Below, piece by piece: positions 36,411 through 45,109 of a stretch of DNA of 64,000 nucleotides; within the stretch, counting starts at the first letter, position 1, and every line of letters begins with the position of its first letter. The notes below the pieces were generated by a model. It saw only the letters and a list, made by a program, of their open reading frames with translations, did no database searches and had not been told where the DNA came from. The position numbers and the translations under genes were made by a program. The stretch is taken from NCBI GenBank assembly GCA_964586155.1, contig CAZPHC010000027.1, positions 1 through 64,000 on the forward strand. Reading direction: 5' to 3'. This DNA is from SXNM01 sp964586155. GTDB taxonomy: Bacteria; Myxococcota_A; UBA9042.

Positions 36411-37190
36411 CTACTTCGCGCCGCCGGCCTCGCGTGGCGCCCCCATCGACGGCGGCACCCGCTCGGGCTGCTCGCTGGCGTCGATGCAGGCGCAGCGGTC
36501 GGTGGCCATGACCTTGCCCTCGGGGCAGAGCGAGCCCTTGGACTGGTGCGGGCCGGCCGACTTCACCGCGACGATGCCGCCGACGAGCAGCACCGTGAAC
36601 GCCAGCGTCAGCCACTCGAGGTGCTTGTCGATGAAGCGCTTGATCGGCGGGCCGAAGAAGTAGAGCAGCCCCGCGACCAGGAAGAAGCGCGCGCCGCGGC
36701 CCACGATCGACGCGCCGATCAGCGTGCCGAGGTCGACCATATCGCTGTAGACGCCGGCCGAGATGGTGAACACCTTGAACGGGATCGGCGTGAACGCGGC
36801 GGTGAAGATGGCGAGGAAGGCGTTGTCGGCAAATCGATTGCCGACCTCCAAGAAGTGCGAGCACTTGAACAGCGTCGGGATGAACCAATGCTCGGCCACG
36901 GCCCAGAACGAGTGGCCGATCCACCAACCGAGCAGCGCGCCCGAGACCGACGCCACCAGGCAGACGGTCGCGAACCTCCAGGCCTTCTGCCGCGCGCCGA
37001 GCACCAGCGCCATCAGCAGCGGGTCCGGCGGCACGGGGAAGAACGACGAGTCGGCGAAGCTGACCAGCGCCATCGCCAGCAGGCCGTAGGGCGTGTCGGC
37101 CCAGCTGAGGACCCAATCAAAGAGCCGGCGGATCGGGTTGCGCGAGGCGCGCTGCTCGGGGGCGACGGGCGTCGGGGACGAGGCGGTCAT
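36411..37190 (-). CDS. DedA/VTT-family membrane protein
   Basis: Encodes 259 aa with GGAG before the ATG. It shows the VTT/DedA pattern: a re-entrant segment SFADSSFFPVPPDPLLMALVLG, a Gly-rich helix GALLGWWIGHSF, and FTPIPFKVFTISAGV, followed by two to three more helices. DedA proteins are inner-membrane transporters linked to undecaprenyl phosphate or phospholipid recycling and to envelope stress. The YqaA-like short type fits best. The 55-residue C-terminal tail has Cys residues (SLCPEGK, DRCACIDA) and would be a small extra-membrane domain, which is unusual. It is first in the apparent DedA, kinase, acs operon. Confidence 0.82.
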   Translation of the reverse strand: MTASSPTPVAPEQRASRNPIRRLFDWVLSWADTPYGLLAMALVSFADSSFFPVPPDPLLMALVLGARQKAWRFATVCLVASVSGALLGWWIGHSFWAVAEHWFIPTLFKCSHFLEVGNRFADNAFLAIFTAAFTPIPFKVFTISAGVYSDMVDLGTLIGASIVGRGARFFLVAGLLYFFGPPIKRFIDKHLEWLTLAFTVLLVGGIVAVKSAGPHQSKGSLCPEGKVMATDRCACIDASEQPERVPPSMGAPREAGGAK

Positions 37191-37383
37191 GGAGGTCTCC
37201 AGCCAAAGGGAGCGCCCTTTTGCCCGTCGCGGCGGGCGGCGTCAAACCGGTCGAAGTTGCACGCGCCGTAGATCGCGCGGCCGGCTTGTGCGTCGACACG
37301 GAACGACGCCGCGTCTTCGCGGGCCAGCAGCAGACCCCGTGCCCGGCGCGACCATGCCCCGAGCCAACCTACGCGGAGGAACC

Positions 37384-39456
37384 ATGCGCCAGACGACCCA
37401 AACCACCACGCCGCAGACGCGGCCCACCGCCCACCGACGCAAGGCGGCCCTGCCGCTGGCGACGCTCGGTTGGCTCGTCTTCGCCCTGATCGCGAGCGTC
37501 GCGTTCGCGGCGACGCCGACCGTGCCGGCTGCGCAGCGCACGGCGTCTTGCGGCCTCGAGGTCGTCGTCCGCGACCAAGGCGGGCGCCCCGTGCCCCAGG
37601 CGACGGTGCGGATCGACGGCGTCGCGCCCCTGCTGACCAACGCCGCCGGCCGGGCCGTCGCGGCTGCGACGAGCTGCGGCCCGGTGAAGGTCCACGTCAT
37701 CGCCCGCGCGTTCGCCCCGTGGCAGGGCGCGGCCGCGGCCAGCAAGCCCGGGCAGTCCCGCGGCCTCGAGGTCCGCCTGTTGCCGCTGGTCAAGACCGCC
37801 GCGGCGGGCGACGCGAAGGCGCCGCACGAGACGCGCAAGAAGATGGAGTCGTCGCGCAGCTACGGCCTCGGCGCGGCCGCGGCGCCGATGCACGGCTACG
37901 GCTTCGGCGGCGTCGCGCGCATGGGCGCCGTCGGCCGCGTGGTGGTGCGTTCAGCGCCGATGGCCGCCGCGGGCGGCATGCGCCAGCCCGAACCCGACAG
38001 CCGCGAGGGCTACGACAAGGCCGAGGAGGAGCGTTTCAGCAGCACGCAGGACAAGCCGCTCTCGACCTTCAGCATCGACGTCGACACCGCGAGCTGGTCG
38101 AACCTGCGCCGCTTCGTCCAACGCCAGGGCACGCTGCCGCCGGCGGCCGCGATCCGCATCGAAGAGATGGTCAACGCCTTCCCCTACGCCTGGGCCGGCC
38201 CGACCGACGACGCGCCTTTCGCGGTGCACACCGAGGTCAGCGTCGCGCCGTGGAACCCTGCGCACCGCCTGATGGCGATCGCCGTGCAGGGCCGCCGGAT
38301 GGAGGTCAAGCACTTGCCGCCGGCCAACCTCGTGTTCCTGCTCGACGTCTCGGGCTCGATGGCCAGCCCGGACAAGCTGCCCCTGCTGCAATCGTCGCTG
38401 TCGATGCTGGTGCGCGAGCTGCGCGCCGAGGACCACGTCAGCATCGTCGTCTACGCCGGCGCCGCGGGCCTGGTGCTGCCGCCGACCTCGGGCGCCGACC
38501 AGACCACGATCCTCGACGCGCTGGCCAACCTGACGGCGGGTGGCTCGACCGCCGGCGGCGCGGGCCTGCAGCTGGCCTACCAGGTGGCGCGCAACACCTT
38601 CGTCAAAGGCGGCAACAACCGCGTGATCCTGGCCACGGACGGCGACTTCAACGTCGGGCCGAGCTCGGACGGCGAGATGGTCCAGCTGATCGAGAAGGAG
38701 CGCGACAGCGGGATCTTCTTGACCGTGCTCGGCTTTGGCACCGGCAACTACCAGGACGCCAAGATGCAGAAGCTGGCGCAGCACGGCAACGGCAACCACG
38801 CCTACATCGACACGCTGATCGAGGCGCGCCGGGTGCTGATCGAGCAGATGGGCGGCACGCTGCTGACCATCGCCAAGGACGTGAAGATCCAGGTCGAGCC
38901 GAACCCGCGCCTGGTCAAGGGCTACCGCCTGATCGGCTACGACACCCGCCGGCTGGCGACGCGCGACTTCGCCGACGACACCAAGGACGCCGGCGAGCTC
39001 GGCGCCGGCCACACCGTCACCGCGCTCTACGAGATCATCCCGGCCGGCAGCGACGAGCCGCTGGGCGGCCAGGCCGGCACCAAGTACACCGAGGTCCGGC
39101 CGACCGCCGCGGCCGCGACGGGTGAGCTCGCCACCGTGCGCCTGCGCTACAAGGAGCCGCGCGAGAGCAAGAGCCAGCTGATCGAGACCGTCGTGCACGA
39201 CAAGGCCGTGGCGCTCAAGGACACGTCCATCGACTTCCGCTTCGCCACCGCCGTCGCCGAGCTGGGCCTGCTGCTCAGCGGCAGCAAGCTGGCGGGGACG
39301 GCCTCGCTGCCGGCGCTGCTCGCCCGCGCCGAGGCCGCGCTCGGCAAGGACGTCGGCGGCCATCGCGCCGGCTTCCTCGACGTCGCCCGCCGGGTCGCGG
39401 CGCTGCGTGGCGCGCGGCCGGCCGCTGGCGACGACACCGCCAAGGCGACGAATTAG
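37384..39456 (+). CDS. Exported von Willebrand factor A (YfbK-type) protein
   Basis: Encodes 690 aa with GGAGG before the ATG. An N-terminal hydrophobic helix ending ASVAFAA is a signal peptide or anchor. Residues 50-140 form a carboxypeptidase-regulatory-like sandwich (GLEVVVRDQGGRPVPQATV). After a Gly-rich link comes the YfbK N-terminal block (STFSIDVDTASWSNLRRF). The VWA domain has a complete metal site, DVSGSM, with Thr and Asp further on (LATDGDFNVG). The C-terminal block (VRLRYKEPRESKSQL) is also typical. VWA domains bind protein ligands through Mg; the YfbK group is widespread in bacteria with no settled function. It stands alone on its strand and is divergent from the DedA operon. Confidence 0.88.
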   Translation: MRQTTQTTTPQTRPTAHRRKAALPLATLGWLVFALIASVAFAATPTVPAAQRTASCGLEVVVRDQGGRPVPQATVRIDGVAPLLTNAAGRAVAAATSCGPVKVHVIARAFAPWQGAAAASKPGQSRGLEVRLLPLVKTAAAGDAKAPHETRKKMESSRSYGLGAAAAPMHGYGFGGVARMGAVGRVVVRSAPMAAAGGMRQPEPDSREGYDKAEEERFSSTQDKPLSTFSIDVDTASWSNLRRFVQRQGTLPPAAAIRIEEMVNAFPYAWAGPTDDAPFAVHTEVSVAPWNPAHRLMAIAVQGRRMEVKHLPPANLVFLLDVSGSMASPDKLPLLQSSLSMLVRELRAEDHVSIVVYAGAAGLVLPPTSGADQTTILDALANLTAGGSTAGGAGLQLAYQVARNTFVKGGNNRVILATDGDFNVGPSSDGEMVQLIEKERDSGIFLTVLGFGTGNYQDAKMQKLAQHGNGNHAYIDTLIEARRVLIEQMGGTLLTIAKDVKIQVEPNPRLVKGYRLIGYDTRRLATRDFADDTKDAGELGAGHTVTALYEIIPAGSDEPLGGQAGTKYTEVRPTAAAATGELATVRLRYKEPRESKSQLIETVVHDKAVALKDTSIDFRFATAVAELGLLLSGSKLAGTASLPALLARAEAALGKDVGGHRAGFLDVARRVAALRGARPAAGDDTAKATN

Positions 39457-39545
39457 CCCAACGTTGACGCCCCCGCCCTCGAACCGCACCATCCCCGCGC
39501 GACCGCAGCGCCGGCACGGAGGTCGAGCGAGGCGGGGGAGGCCCG

Positions 39546-40610
39546 ATGCGCGTGCTCTTGGTCATCGGTTTGTTGGGGGGCGGCGGCGCCGAACGTCAGG
39601 TCGCCCTGTTCTGCGAGCGGGCCAAGCACCTGGTCGATCTCGGCGCCTTCATCGTCAACCCGGGCGACGTCTGGGACCCGATCGTCCGCAGCCACCTCGC
39701 CCGCGTCTACGACGGCGGCGGCAGCCACGCCCACAAGCTCGCGACCTTCGCCAAGGTCGTGCGCCAGGACCGCCCCGACGTCATCCACTGCTGGCATACG
39801 CCGCCGATCGTCTACCCGGCGCTGACCTGGCCGCTGCACCGGCGGCCGATCGTGGTCAACGTCTTCGACGCCCTCAGCCGCAGCACCGACACCGCCGAGC
39901 GCCGGCCGATGCCCATCGCGCGCCTGCTGCCCTTCGTCGGCGCGACCGTGGCCAACTCGCAGCACCTTCTCGGCGATCTCGCCGAGATGGGCGTGGTTCC
40001 GCGCAACGCGTCGGTGATCGAGAACGGCATCGTCGTGCCGGCGCGCGCCGCCAGCCACGCCGCGCGCGAGGACGGCAGCGTCCGCCTGGCCGGCGTGGGC
40101 TCGCTCAAGCCGCTCAAGAACTGGGCGCAGCTGCTGCGGGTGGCCAAGCTGCTGCGCGATCAGGGCCGCCGCGTCGACGTGACGATCTTCGGCGAGGGCC
40201 CGTCGCGCCCGGAGCTCGAGGCGCAGGCCGCCGCCATCGGCCTCGACCCCAAGCGCGTGTTTCCGGGCTTCTCGATGGACGCGAGCGCGACGCTGGTCGA
40301 CTTCGACGTGCTGCTGCATCCGTCGCGCTCCGAGGGCCTGCCCAACGCCGTGCTCGAGGCGCTGGCCGCCGGGATCCCGGCCGTGGCGTCGGACCTCGCG
40401 TGCTACGACACGCTGCGCAGGCAGGGCGATTGGCTCAAGGTCCACCCCGTCGACGACGATCAGGCCTGCGTCGCGGCGCTGACGCCCTGGCTCGACGACG
40501 CCGCGGCGCGGGCGAGCGCGGGCGCGGCCGGGCGGCGGATGATCGAGGCGTCGTTCGGCGTCGATCGGATGGCCGAGCGGTTCGTCGAGGTCTATCGGAC
40601 GGTGTGCTGA
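39546..40610 (+). CDS. Glycosyltransferase family 4 protein
   Basis: Encodes 354 aa; GGGGGAGG precedes the ATG. The N-terminal GxGGAER motif (LLGGGGAERQVALF) and the C-terminal EX7E nucleotide-sugar site (SRSEGLPNAVLEALAAG) mark a GT-B retaining glycosyltransferase. Between them LAGVGSLKPLKNW is the usual start of the second Rossmann half. It would transfer a sugar from a nucleotide donor to a lipid-linked or surface glycan at the cytosolic membrane face; donor and acceptor are not readable. The next gene, on the opposite strand, is a UDP-sugar epimerase, so a shared role in polysaccharide assembly is likely though they are not an operon. Confidence 0.9.
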   Translation: MRVLLVIGLLGGGGAERQVALFCERAKHLVDLGAFIVNPGDVWDPIVRSHLARVYDGGGSHAHKLATFAKVVRQDRPDVIHCWHTPPIVYPALTWPLHRRPIVVNVFDALSRSTDTAERRPMPIARLLPFVGATVANSQHLLGDLAEMGVVPRNASVIENGIVVPARAASHAAREDGSVRLAGVGSLKPLKNWAQLLRVAKLLRDQGRRVDVTIFGEGPSRPELEAQAAAIGLDPKRVFPGFSMDASATLVDFDVLLHPSRSEGLPNAVLEALAAGIPAVASDLACYDTLRRQGDWLKVHPVDDDQACVAALTPWLDDAAARASAGAAGRRMIEASFGVDRMAERFVEVYRTVC

Positions 40611-40647
40611 GCGCGGGCGCCGCGGCGACGACGGCGCGCCCGCAGCC

Positions 40648-41718
40648 TCACGCCGTCGGGCCCGGCGCCACAGCGGCCCCGGACCAGCCGAGCGCGAGCG
40701 CGGCGTCCCGGACCATGCGCTCGAGATCTGCATCGGGCACGACGCCGAGCGAGCGGACCAACCTGGCCGGATCTGCGACCAACGCGGCGCAATCGCCGGC
40801 GCGGCGCGGCGCCAGCACATGGGGCACCGGGCGCCCGACCACGCGCTCGACCGCCGCGAGCACGTCGCGCACCGAGCGGCCGACGCCGCTGCCGACGTGC
40901 ACGATCTCGTTGCGATCCCGGCCCGCCGCCGACGCCGCCAGGGCCTGCAGCGCGGCGGCCTCGAACGCGGCGACCACGTCGGCGATGTGCACGTAATCAC
41001 GCAGCGGCGTGCCGTCCGGCGTCGGGAAGTCGTCGCCGAAGCAGAGCAGCGGCGGCCGCTGGCCCAGCGCGGCCCCGAGCGCCAGCGGGATCAGGTGCGT
41101 CTCGGGCTCGTGGCGCTCGGCGCAGCCGTAGAGGCTGCCGGCGAGGTTGAACAGGCGCAGGCTCGCGCCGCTGATGCCACCCTCGGCCACCGCCGCGGCC
41201 AGGGCCTGCTCGGCGCGGACCTTGCTCAGGCCGTAGGGGCTCTCGGGCCCGATCGGCGCGGATTCGTCGAGGCGATCGCGCACCACCGCCGTGGCCGAAG
41301 CCGTCGGCAACGTCGCCAGCGCGGCGGCGCTCGACGCCTGGACGAAGGCCGGAACCCCGGCCCGTCTCGCGGCCGCGAGGACCTGCAGCGTGCCATCGAC
41401 GTTGACGCTGAGGTAGCGCTCGGGCTGCCGCACCGACTCGCCGACCTGGATCAAGCCGGCAAGGTGGAAGACCACGTCGGGTCGCGCCGACAGCAGGTGC
41501 AGCGACGCGGCGACCGCTGCGGCGTCACGCACATCACCGCGCAGCAGCGGCACGCCCTCGGGCAACGCGTCGGCGTGGCCGCTGCTGAGGTCGTCGAGCA
41601 CCGCGACGTCCCAGCCGCGCTCGATGAGCCAGCGCACCAGCGTGCTGCCGAGGTAGCCGGCGCCGCCCGTGACCAGGGCGCGTCGTCGCGCTTCGCCACG
41701 GGCGTTGTGTGTGGTCAT
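40648..41718 (-). CDS. UDP-glucose 4-epimerase-like NAD-dependent epimerase
   Basis: Encodes 356 aa from ATG 41718, with only a weak AAGG upstream. The Rossmann motif is TGGAGYLG. Further landmarks are VFHLAGLIQVGESV, the active-site pair YGLSK, the LRLFNLAG strand, and the GalE-type GTPLRDYVHIADV segment. The Ser before the Tyr lies in QASSAAALA, where GalE usually has SSSAAVYG. It most resembles GalE, interconverting UDP-glucose and UDP-galactose (or the N-acetyl forms), but substrate range cannot be fixed from sequence. It is convergent with the glycosyltransferase gene (37-base gap) and precedes a membrane protein gene on the same strand. Confidence 0.85.
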   Translation of the reverse strand: MTTHNARGEARRRALVTGGAGYLGSTLVRWLIERGWDVAVLDDLSSGHADALPEGVPLLRGDVRDAAAVAASLHLLSARPDVVFHLAGLIQVGESVRQPERYLSVNVDGTLQVLAAARRAGVPAFVQASSAAALATLPTASATAVVRDRLDESAPIGPESPYGLSKVRAEQALAAAVAEGGISGASLRLFNLAGSLYGCAERHEPETHLIPLALGAALGQRPPLLCFGDDFPTPDGTPLRDYVHIADVVAAFEAAALQALAASAAGRDRNEIVHVGSGVGRSVRDVLAAVERVVGRPVPHVLAPRRAGDCAALVADPARLVRSLGVVPDADLERMVRDAALALGWSGAAVAPGPTA

Positions 41719-41814
41719 CGCGAGCCTTGCGCCACGTCGGCGGTGAGCGCCCGGGCCAGCCGAGCGGGGACGCAGGATGCCGTGGCCGTCGCATCGCGAC
41801 AAGTCAGCGCGGCC

Positions 41815-44127
41815 TCACGGGCCGGGCGGCGGCGGCGGCGGCCGAGCGACGCTGTCGCGCCCTGCCGGTGGCGCCCCACGGCGTGGCGGACATCGGGCCA
41901 GGCGCAACGACCAGGGTGCCGAACCGCTGGCGTAGCGCAGGAACTCGCCGCTCGGCCGCTCGCGATCCCATTGCTGCGCGATCTCCACGGTGCCGCCGAC
42001 CAGGCTCCGTCCACCGGCGTCGAAGGCGTCGAGCACGGCGCACGGCGGCGAGGACGCGCTGATCGAAGCACACGACGGCGGCCGCAGCAGGTAGGTCCCC
42101 GGTGGCATCGGCGCGCCGGCGGCGCAGCGCGCGGTCGCGACGTCGGCCCAGAGCGTCTCGGAGCTGCGACCGTCGGCCGACCAGCGGCCACGCGGCACGT
42201 CCGGGGCCGCGTCGCCGCGCTGGGTGTGGTGCGGCGAGATCAGCACCAGGTGCCCCGCCGGCAACGTCGGCGCGTCCCGCAGCGCGCGCCAGGCCGCGAT
42301 CTGCGCGTCGACGAAGTCCATGCCCGCGCGCGGCCGGGCCGCCTCGACCAGCGCGACCAGACCGACGACCGCGACCGCGACGAGCCGTCTTTGCCCTTGC
42401 CAACGGGCCAGCCACGCGAGCACGAGCGCGCCACGGGCCGCCACGATCAGCACAGCCAGCAGCAGCACCGATTGGTAGCGCAGCCCGTCGCTGACGCAGG
42501 CGATGATCAGCAGGCTACCCAGCGTCATGGCGAGGCTGCCGACGGCCAGCGACGCCGTGCCCGCCAACGCCGGGCCGAGGCCGACGCGGCCGCGCACGGC
42601 CGACCAGCGCAGCGCCACGTCGCCCGCGAGGCCGACCACCGCGAGCAGCCACCACAGCGGCGAGGCGTAGTCGGCGTCGGTCAGCAGCAGCATCGAAGGG
42701 TTGGCCGAGACCGCGAGCCCGCCCGGCGATTCGCGCCCCTGCAACATCGGCGCCGCGTCGAGCAGGCGCAGGCCGCCGAAGATGGCCCCGGCGAGGCCGA
42801 GCCAGAGCGCGAGCCCGAGCGCCTCGCGGGTCGCGTCGTCCCAAGAACGCGGGCCGATCAGCAGGTGCCGCTCCCAGGGCAGCGTGGACTCGGCCCGCTC
42901 GGCGTCGGCGCCTTGCGCGTCCGCGTCGTCGACAGAGCGGCCACTGCGCGCACCGTGGCGCAGCGCGACCGCCAGCCCCGCCGCGCCCGCGGCCCAGACC
43001 GGGCCGACGACGTGGCCGAGCGCCAGCAACGCGACGCCCGCGGCCGCCGCCGGGCCGGTCGGCACGCCGCGCGGCCGCGCCGCGATGGCCAGGACCCAGG
43101 CCAGGGCCAGCTGGCCGAAGACGATGTCGCTCTCGCTGGCGGCGACGCGGACGGCGAGCGGGCTCAAGGCGCAGGCGAGCCCGGCGATCCAGCCGACGCC
43201 GGCACCAGCGACAGCGCGAGCGGCGAGGCCGAGCAGCACCGTCGCGGCGGCGCCGACCAGGGCGCCGAGCCAGGCCAGCGCCTCGAAGTGGCCGCCGAGC
43301 GGCGCGACGAGCGCGCGCTGGGCGAGGCGGAACGCCGGGCCGTAGATGACGTCCAAGCGCTCGAGCGCACCGTGCTCGCCGTCGACGCCGAGGGCGACCG
43401 CGGCGTCCTCCCAAGCGTGGTCGTTGGCGTGCATCGGGTCGAAGCCGAGCCGCGCCCGCGCCCAGACCGCGACGCCGAAGAGCGCGATCCAGCCCAGCGC
43501 GTCGAGGACGGTGGCGCGGTCCGTTGTTCCAGGGCGTCGACGTTGGCGCAACGCCGCGCGTGCGGCCCAGAGCAGCGCCATCAGCGCCACCATCCACCAG
43601 GCGAGCACGGCCGCGACACGCTCGGTCAGGCGCAGGGCCCGCGCCAAGGGGTCGGTGGCGACGCCCGAGCGCGGCTGCTTGCCCGCGTCGAGCGTGCCCG
43701 AGTCGATGAACGGGAACGAACCGTGATCGTTGCTGACGATCGCGTCACGCAGGCTGGTCTGCGCCTCGCGCAGCGCAGCGTTGTCGGTCGGGACGATCTC
43801 GATGGCGAACGACGGACGGCCCGCGGCGCGTTCGGGCTGCGGCACGAGCACCAGATCGGCGGCGCCGTCGTTGCCCTGCAGGGTCATCACGATGCGCTGG
43901 GCGTCGATGCGGATCGAGGCCAGCGTCACGCCGGGCCGGACCTCGCCTTCGTCGCGGAACGGCGCGACGAGCGCGAGCACGGCGGCCTCGGAGCCCGGCG
44001 CGATCAGGGCGTCGGCCCAGGCCTGGCCGAGCCCGCCGGCCCAGAGCGCGAGCGCCAGGACCAGGCCCGCGACGAGGCGGGGCCAGCGCGGCGGGCGCGA
44101 GCGGGTGGTGGGTGGCGACAGCGACAC
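41815..44127 (-). CDS. Large polytopic membrane protein, possibly a GT-C glycosyltransferase
   Basis: Encodes 770 aa from GTG 44127, which has GCAGGAG upstream; the open frame further up is not coding-like. There is an N-terminal hydrophobic segment, a 110-residue soluble domain, then about ten or more hydrophobic helices (for example LVGAAATVLLGLAARAVAG). The loop after one early helix, DPMHANDHAWEDAAVA, carries acidic residues reminiscent of the catalytic loop of GT39/GT83-type lipid-linked sugar transferases. The C-terminal 150 residues form a soluble extracytoplasmic tail with several Cys. A role in envelope glycan synthesis fits the epimerase and glycosyltransferase neighbours; the family call is tentative. 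It is divergent from the two-component genes. Confidence 0.6.
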   Translation of the reverse strand: MSLSPPTTRSRPPRWPRLVAGLVLALALWAGGLGQAWADALIAPGSEAAVLALVAPFRDEGEVRPGVTLASIRIDAQRIVMTLQGNDGAADLVLVPQPERAAGRPSFAIEIVPTDNAALREAQTSLRDAIVSNDHGSFPFIDSGTLDAGKQPRSGVATDPLARALRLTERVAAVLAWWMVALMALLWAARAALRQRRRPGTTDRATVLDALGWIALFGVAVWARARLGFDPMHANDHAWEDAAVALGVDGEHGALERLDVIYGPAFRLAQRALVAPLGGHFEALAWLGALVGAAATVLLGLAARAVAGAGVGWIAGLACALSPLAVRVAASESDIVFGQLALAWVLAIAARPRGVPTGPAAAAGVALLALGHVVGPVWAAGAAGLAVALRHGARSGRSVDDADAQGADAERAESTLPWERHLLIGPRSWDDATREALGLALWLGLAGAIFGGLRLLDAAPMLQGRESPGGLAVSANPSMLLLTDADYASPLWWLLAVVGLAGDVALRWSAVRGRVGLGPALAGTASLAVGSLAMTLGSLLIIACVSDGLRYQSVLLLAVLIVAARGALVLAWLARWQGQRRLVAVAVVGLVALVEAARPRAGMDFVDAQIAAWRALRDAPTLPAGHLVLISPHHTQRGDAAPDVPRGRWSADGRSSETLWADVATARCAAGAPMPPGTYLLRPPSCASISASSPPCAVLDAFDAGGRSLVGGTVEIAQQWDRERPSGEFLRYASGSAPWSLRLARCPPRRGAPPAGRDSVARPPPPPPGP

Positions 44128-44338
44128 GGGCGCTCCTGCGGTTCGTCGGTCGCGACGGCACCGGCCCGGCTGGCAAGCGTCGGCACGACCAGGGGCGAGC
44201 GTAGAGAGGCGATCGGCAAACCGCCAGACCAGCGCCGCCCGGCGCGGCGGATCGACGGCGAGGCCGCGTTGACGCCCAAGAACCGCTCCGGCACCGTCGA
44301 GGCACGGCGGTGGCGCCAGCGGGCGGGGAGCGGCAGCG

Positions 44339-45109
44339 ATGGAACCGATCGTCCTGATCGTCGACGACGAAGCGCCGGTCCGGGACGTGCTGCGCTTCGC
44401 CCTGCGCAAGGCCGGCTACCAGACGCAGGAGGCCGCCGACGGCGTCGAGGCCCTGGCCTCGATCGCGCAGACGCGGCCCGCCATCGCGGTGGTCGACATC
44501 ACGATGCCGCGCTTGTCGGGCATCGAGCTCTGCCGCCGCCTGCGCCAAGGCGGCGACCAGCTGCCGCTGATCTTCCTGAGCAGCCTCGACGACGAGGTCG
44601 AGCGCATCGTCGGCCTGGAGCTCGGCGCCGACGACTACGTGACCAAGCCGTTCTCGCCGCGCGAGGTCGTCAGCCGCGTCGGCGTCGTGCTGCGCCGCGC
44701 CCGCGCCGCGAGCGAGCCGCTGGCGGGGACCAGCGCGACCGCCGCGGCGACCGCAGCGACGCAGCAGGCCGCGAGCGCCCCGGCCGAGCGGCCCGAGCCC
44801 GCCGGGCAGCTGCTGCGCCATGGCGCGCTGGTGCTGGACATCGGCCGCCACGAAGCCAGCTACCGCGACCAGACGATCGTGCTGACGGCCGTGGAATTCG
44901 GCCTGCTCGCGGCGCTGCTGCGGCGGCCGGGCTTCGTCCTGGACCGCGACGCCCTGATCGACCAGATGTACCGCACGCCGACGGTCGTGCTCGACCGCAC
45001 GGTCGACAGCCACGTGCGCAAGCTGCGCGCGCGGCTGCGGGCGCCGGGCGACGAGGTGATCGAGACGGTGCACGGCGTCGGCTACCGCATCGGCGCCTGC
45101 CTTGGCTGA
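44339..45109 (+). CDS. OmpR-family response regulator
   Basis: Encodes 256 aa with GGGGAG before the ATG. The receiver domain has the acidic pair VDDE, phospho-acceptor D53 in VVDITMP, and the conserved Lys in DDYVTKPF. A 45-residue Ala/Pro linker, longer than usual, joins it to an OmpR-type winged helix (LTAVEFGLLAALLRRPG, RTVDSHVRKLRARL, TVHGVGYRIG). It is a cytosolic transcription activator or repressor phosphorylated by the adjacent sensor kinase, whose start overlaps its stop codon. Target genes are not evident. The divergent membrane-protein gene shares the 211-base upstream region. Confidence 0.93.
   Translation: MEPIVLIVDDEAPVRDVLRFALRKAGYQTQEAADGVEALASIAQTRPAIAVVDITMPRLSGIELCRRLRQGGDQLPLIFLSSLDDEVERIVGLELGADDYVTKPFSPREVVSRVGVVLRRARAASEPLAGTSATAAATAATQQAASAPAERPEPAGQLLRHGALVLDIGRHEASYRDQTIVLTAVEFGLLAALLRRPGFVLDRDALIDQMYRTPTVVLDRTVDSHVRKLRARLRAPGDEVIETVHGVGYRIGACLG

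Noticed and set aside
44269..44297. Promoter of the response regulator gene (TTGACG at 44269)
   Set aside because: The -35 is good but the hexamer at 17 bases (CACCGT) is poor, so it was not listed as a feature.
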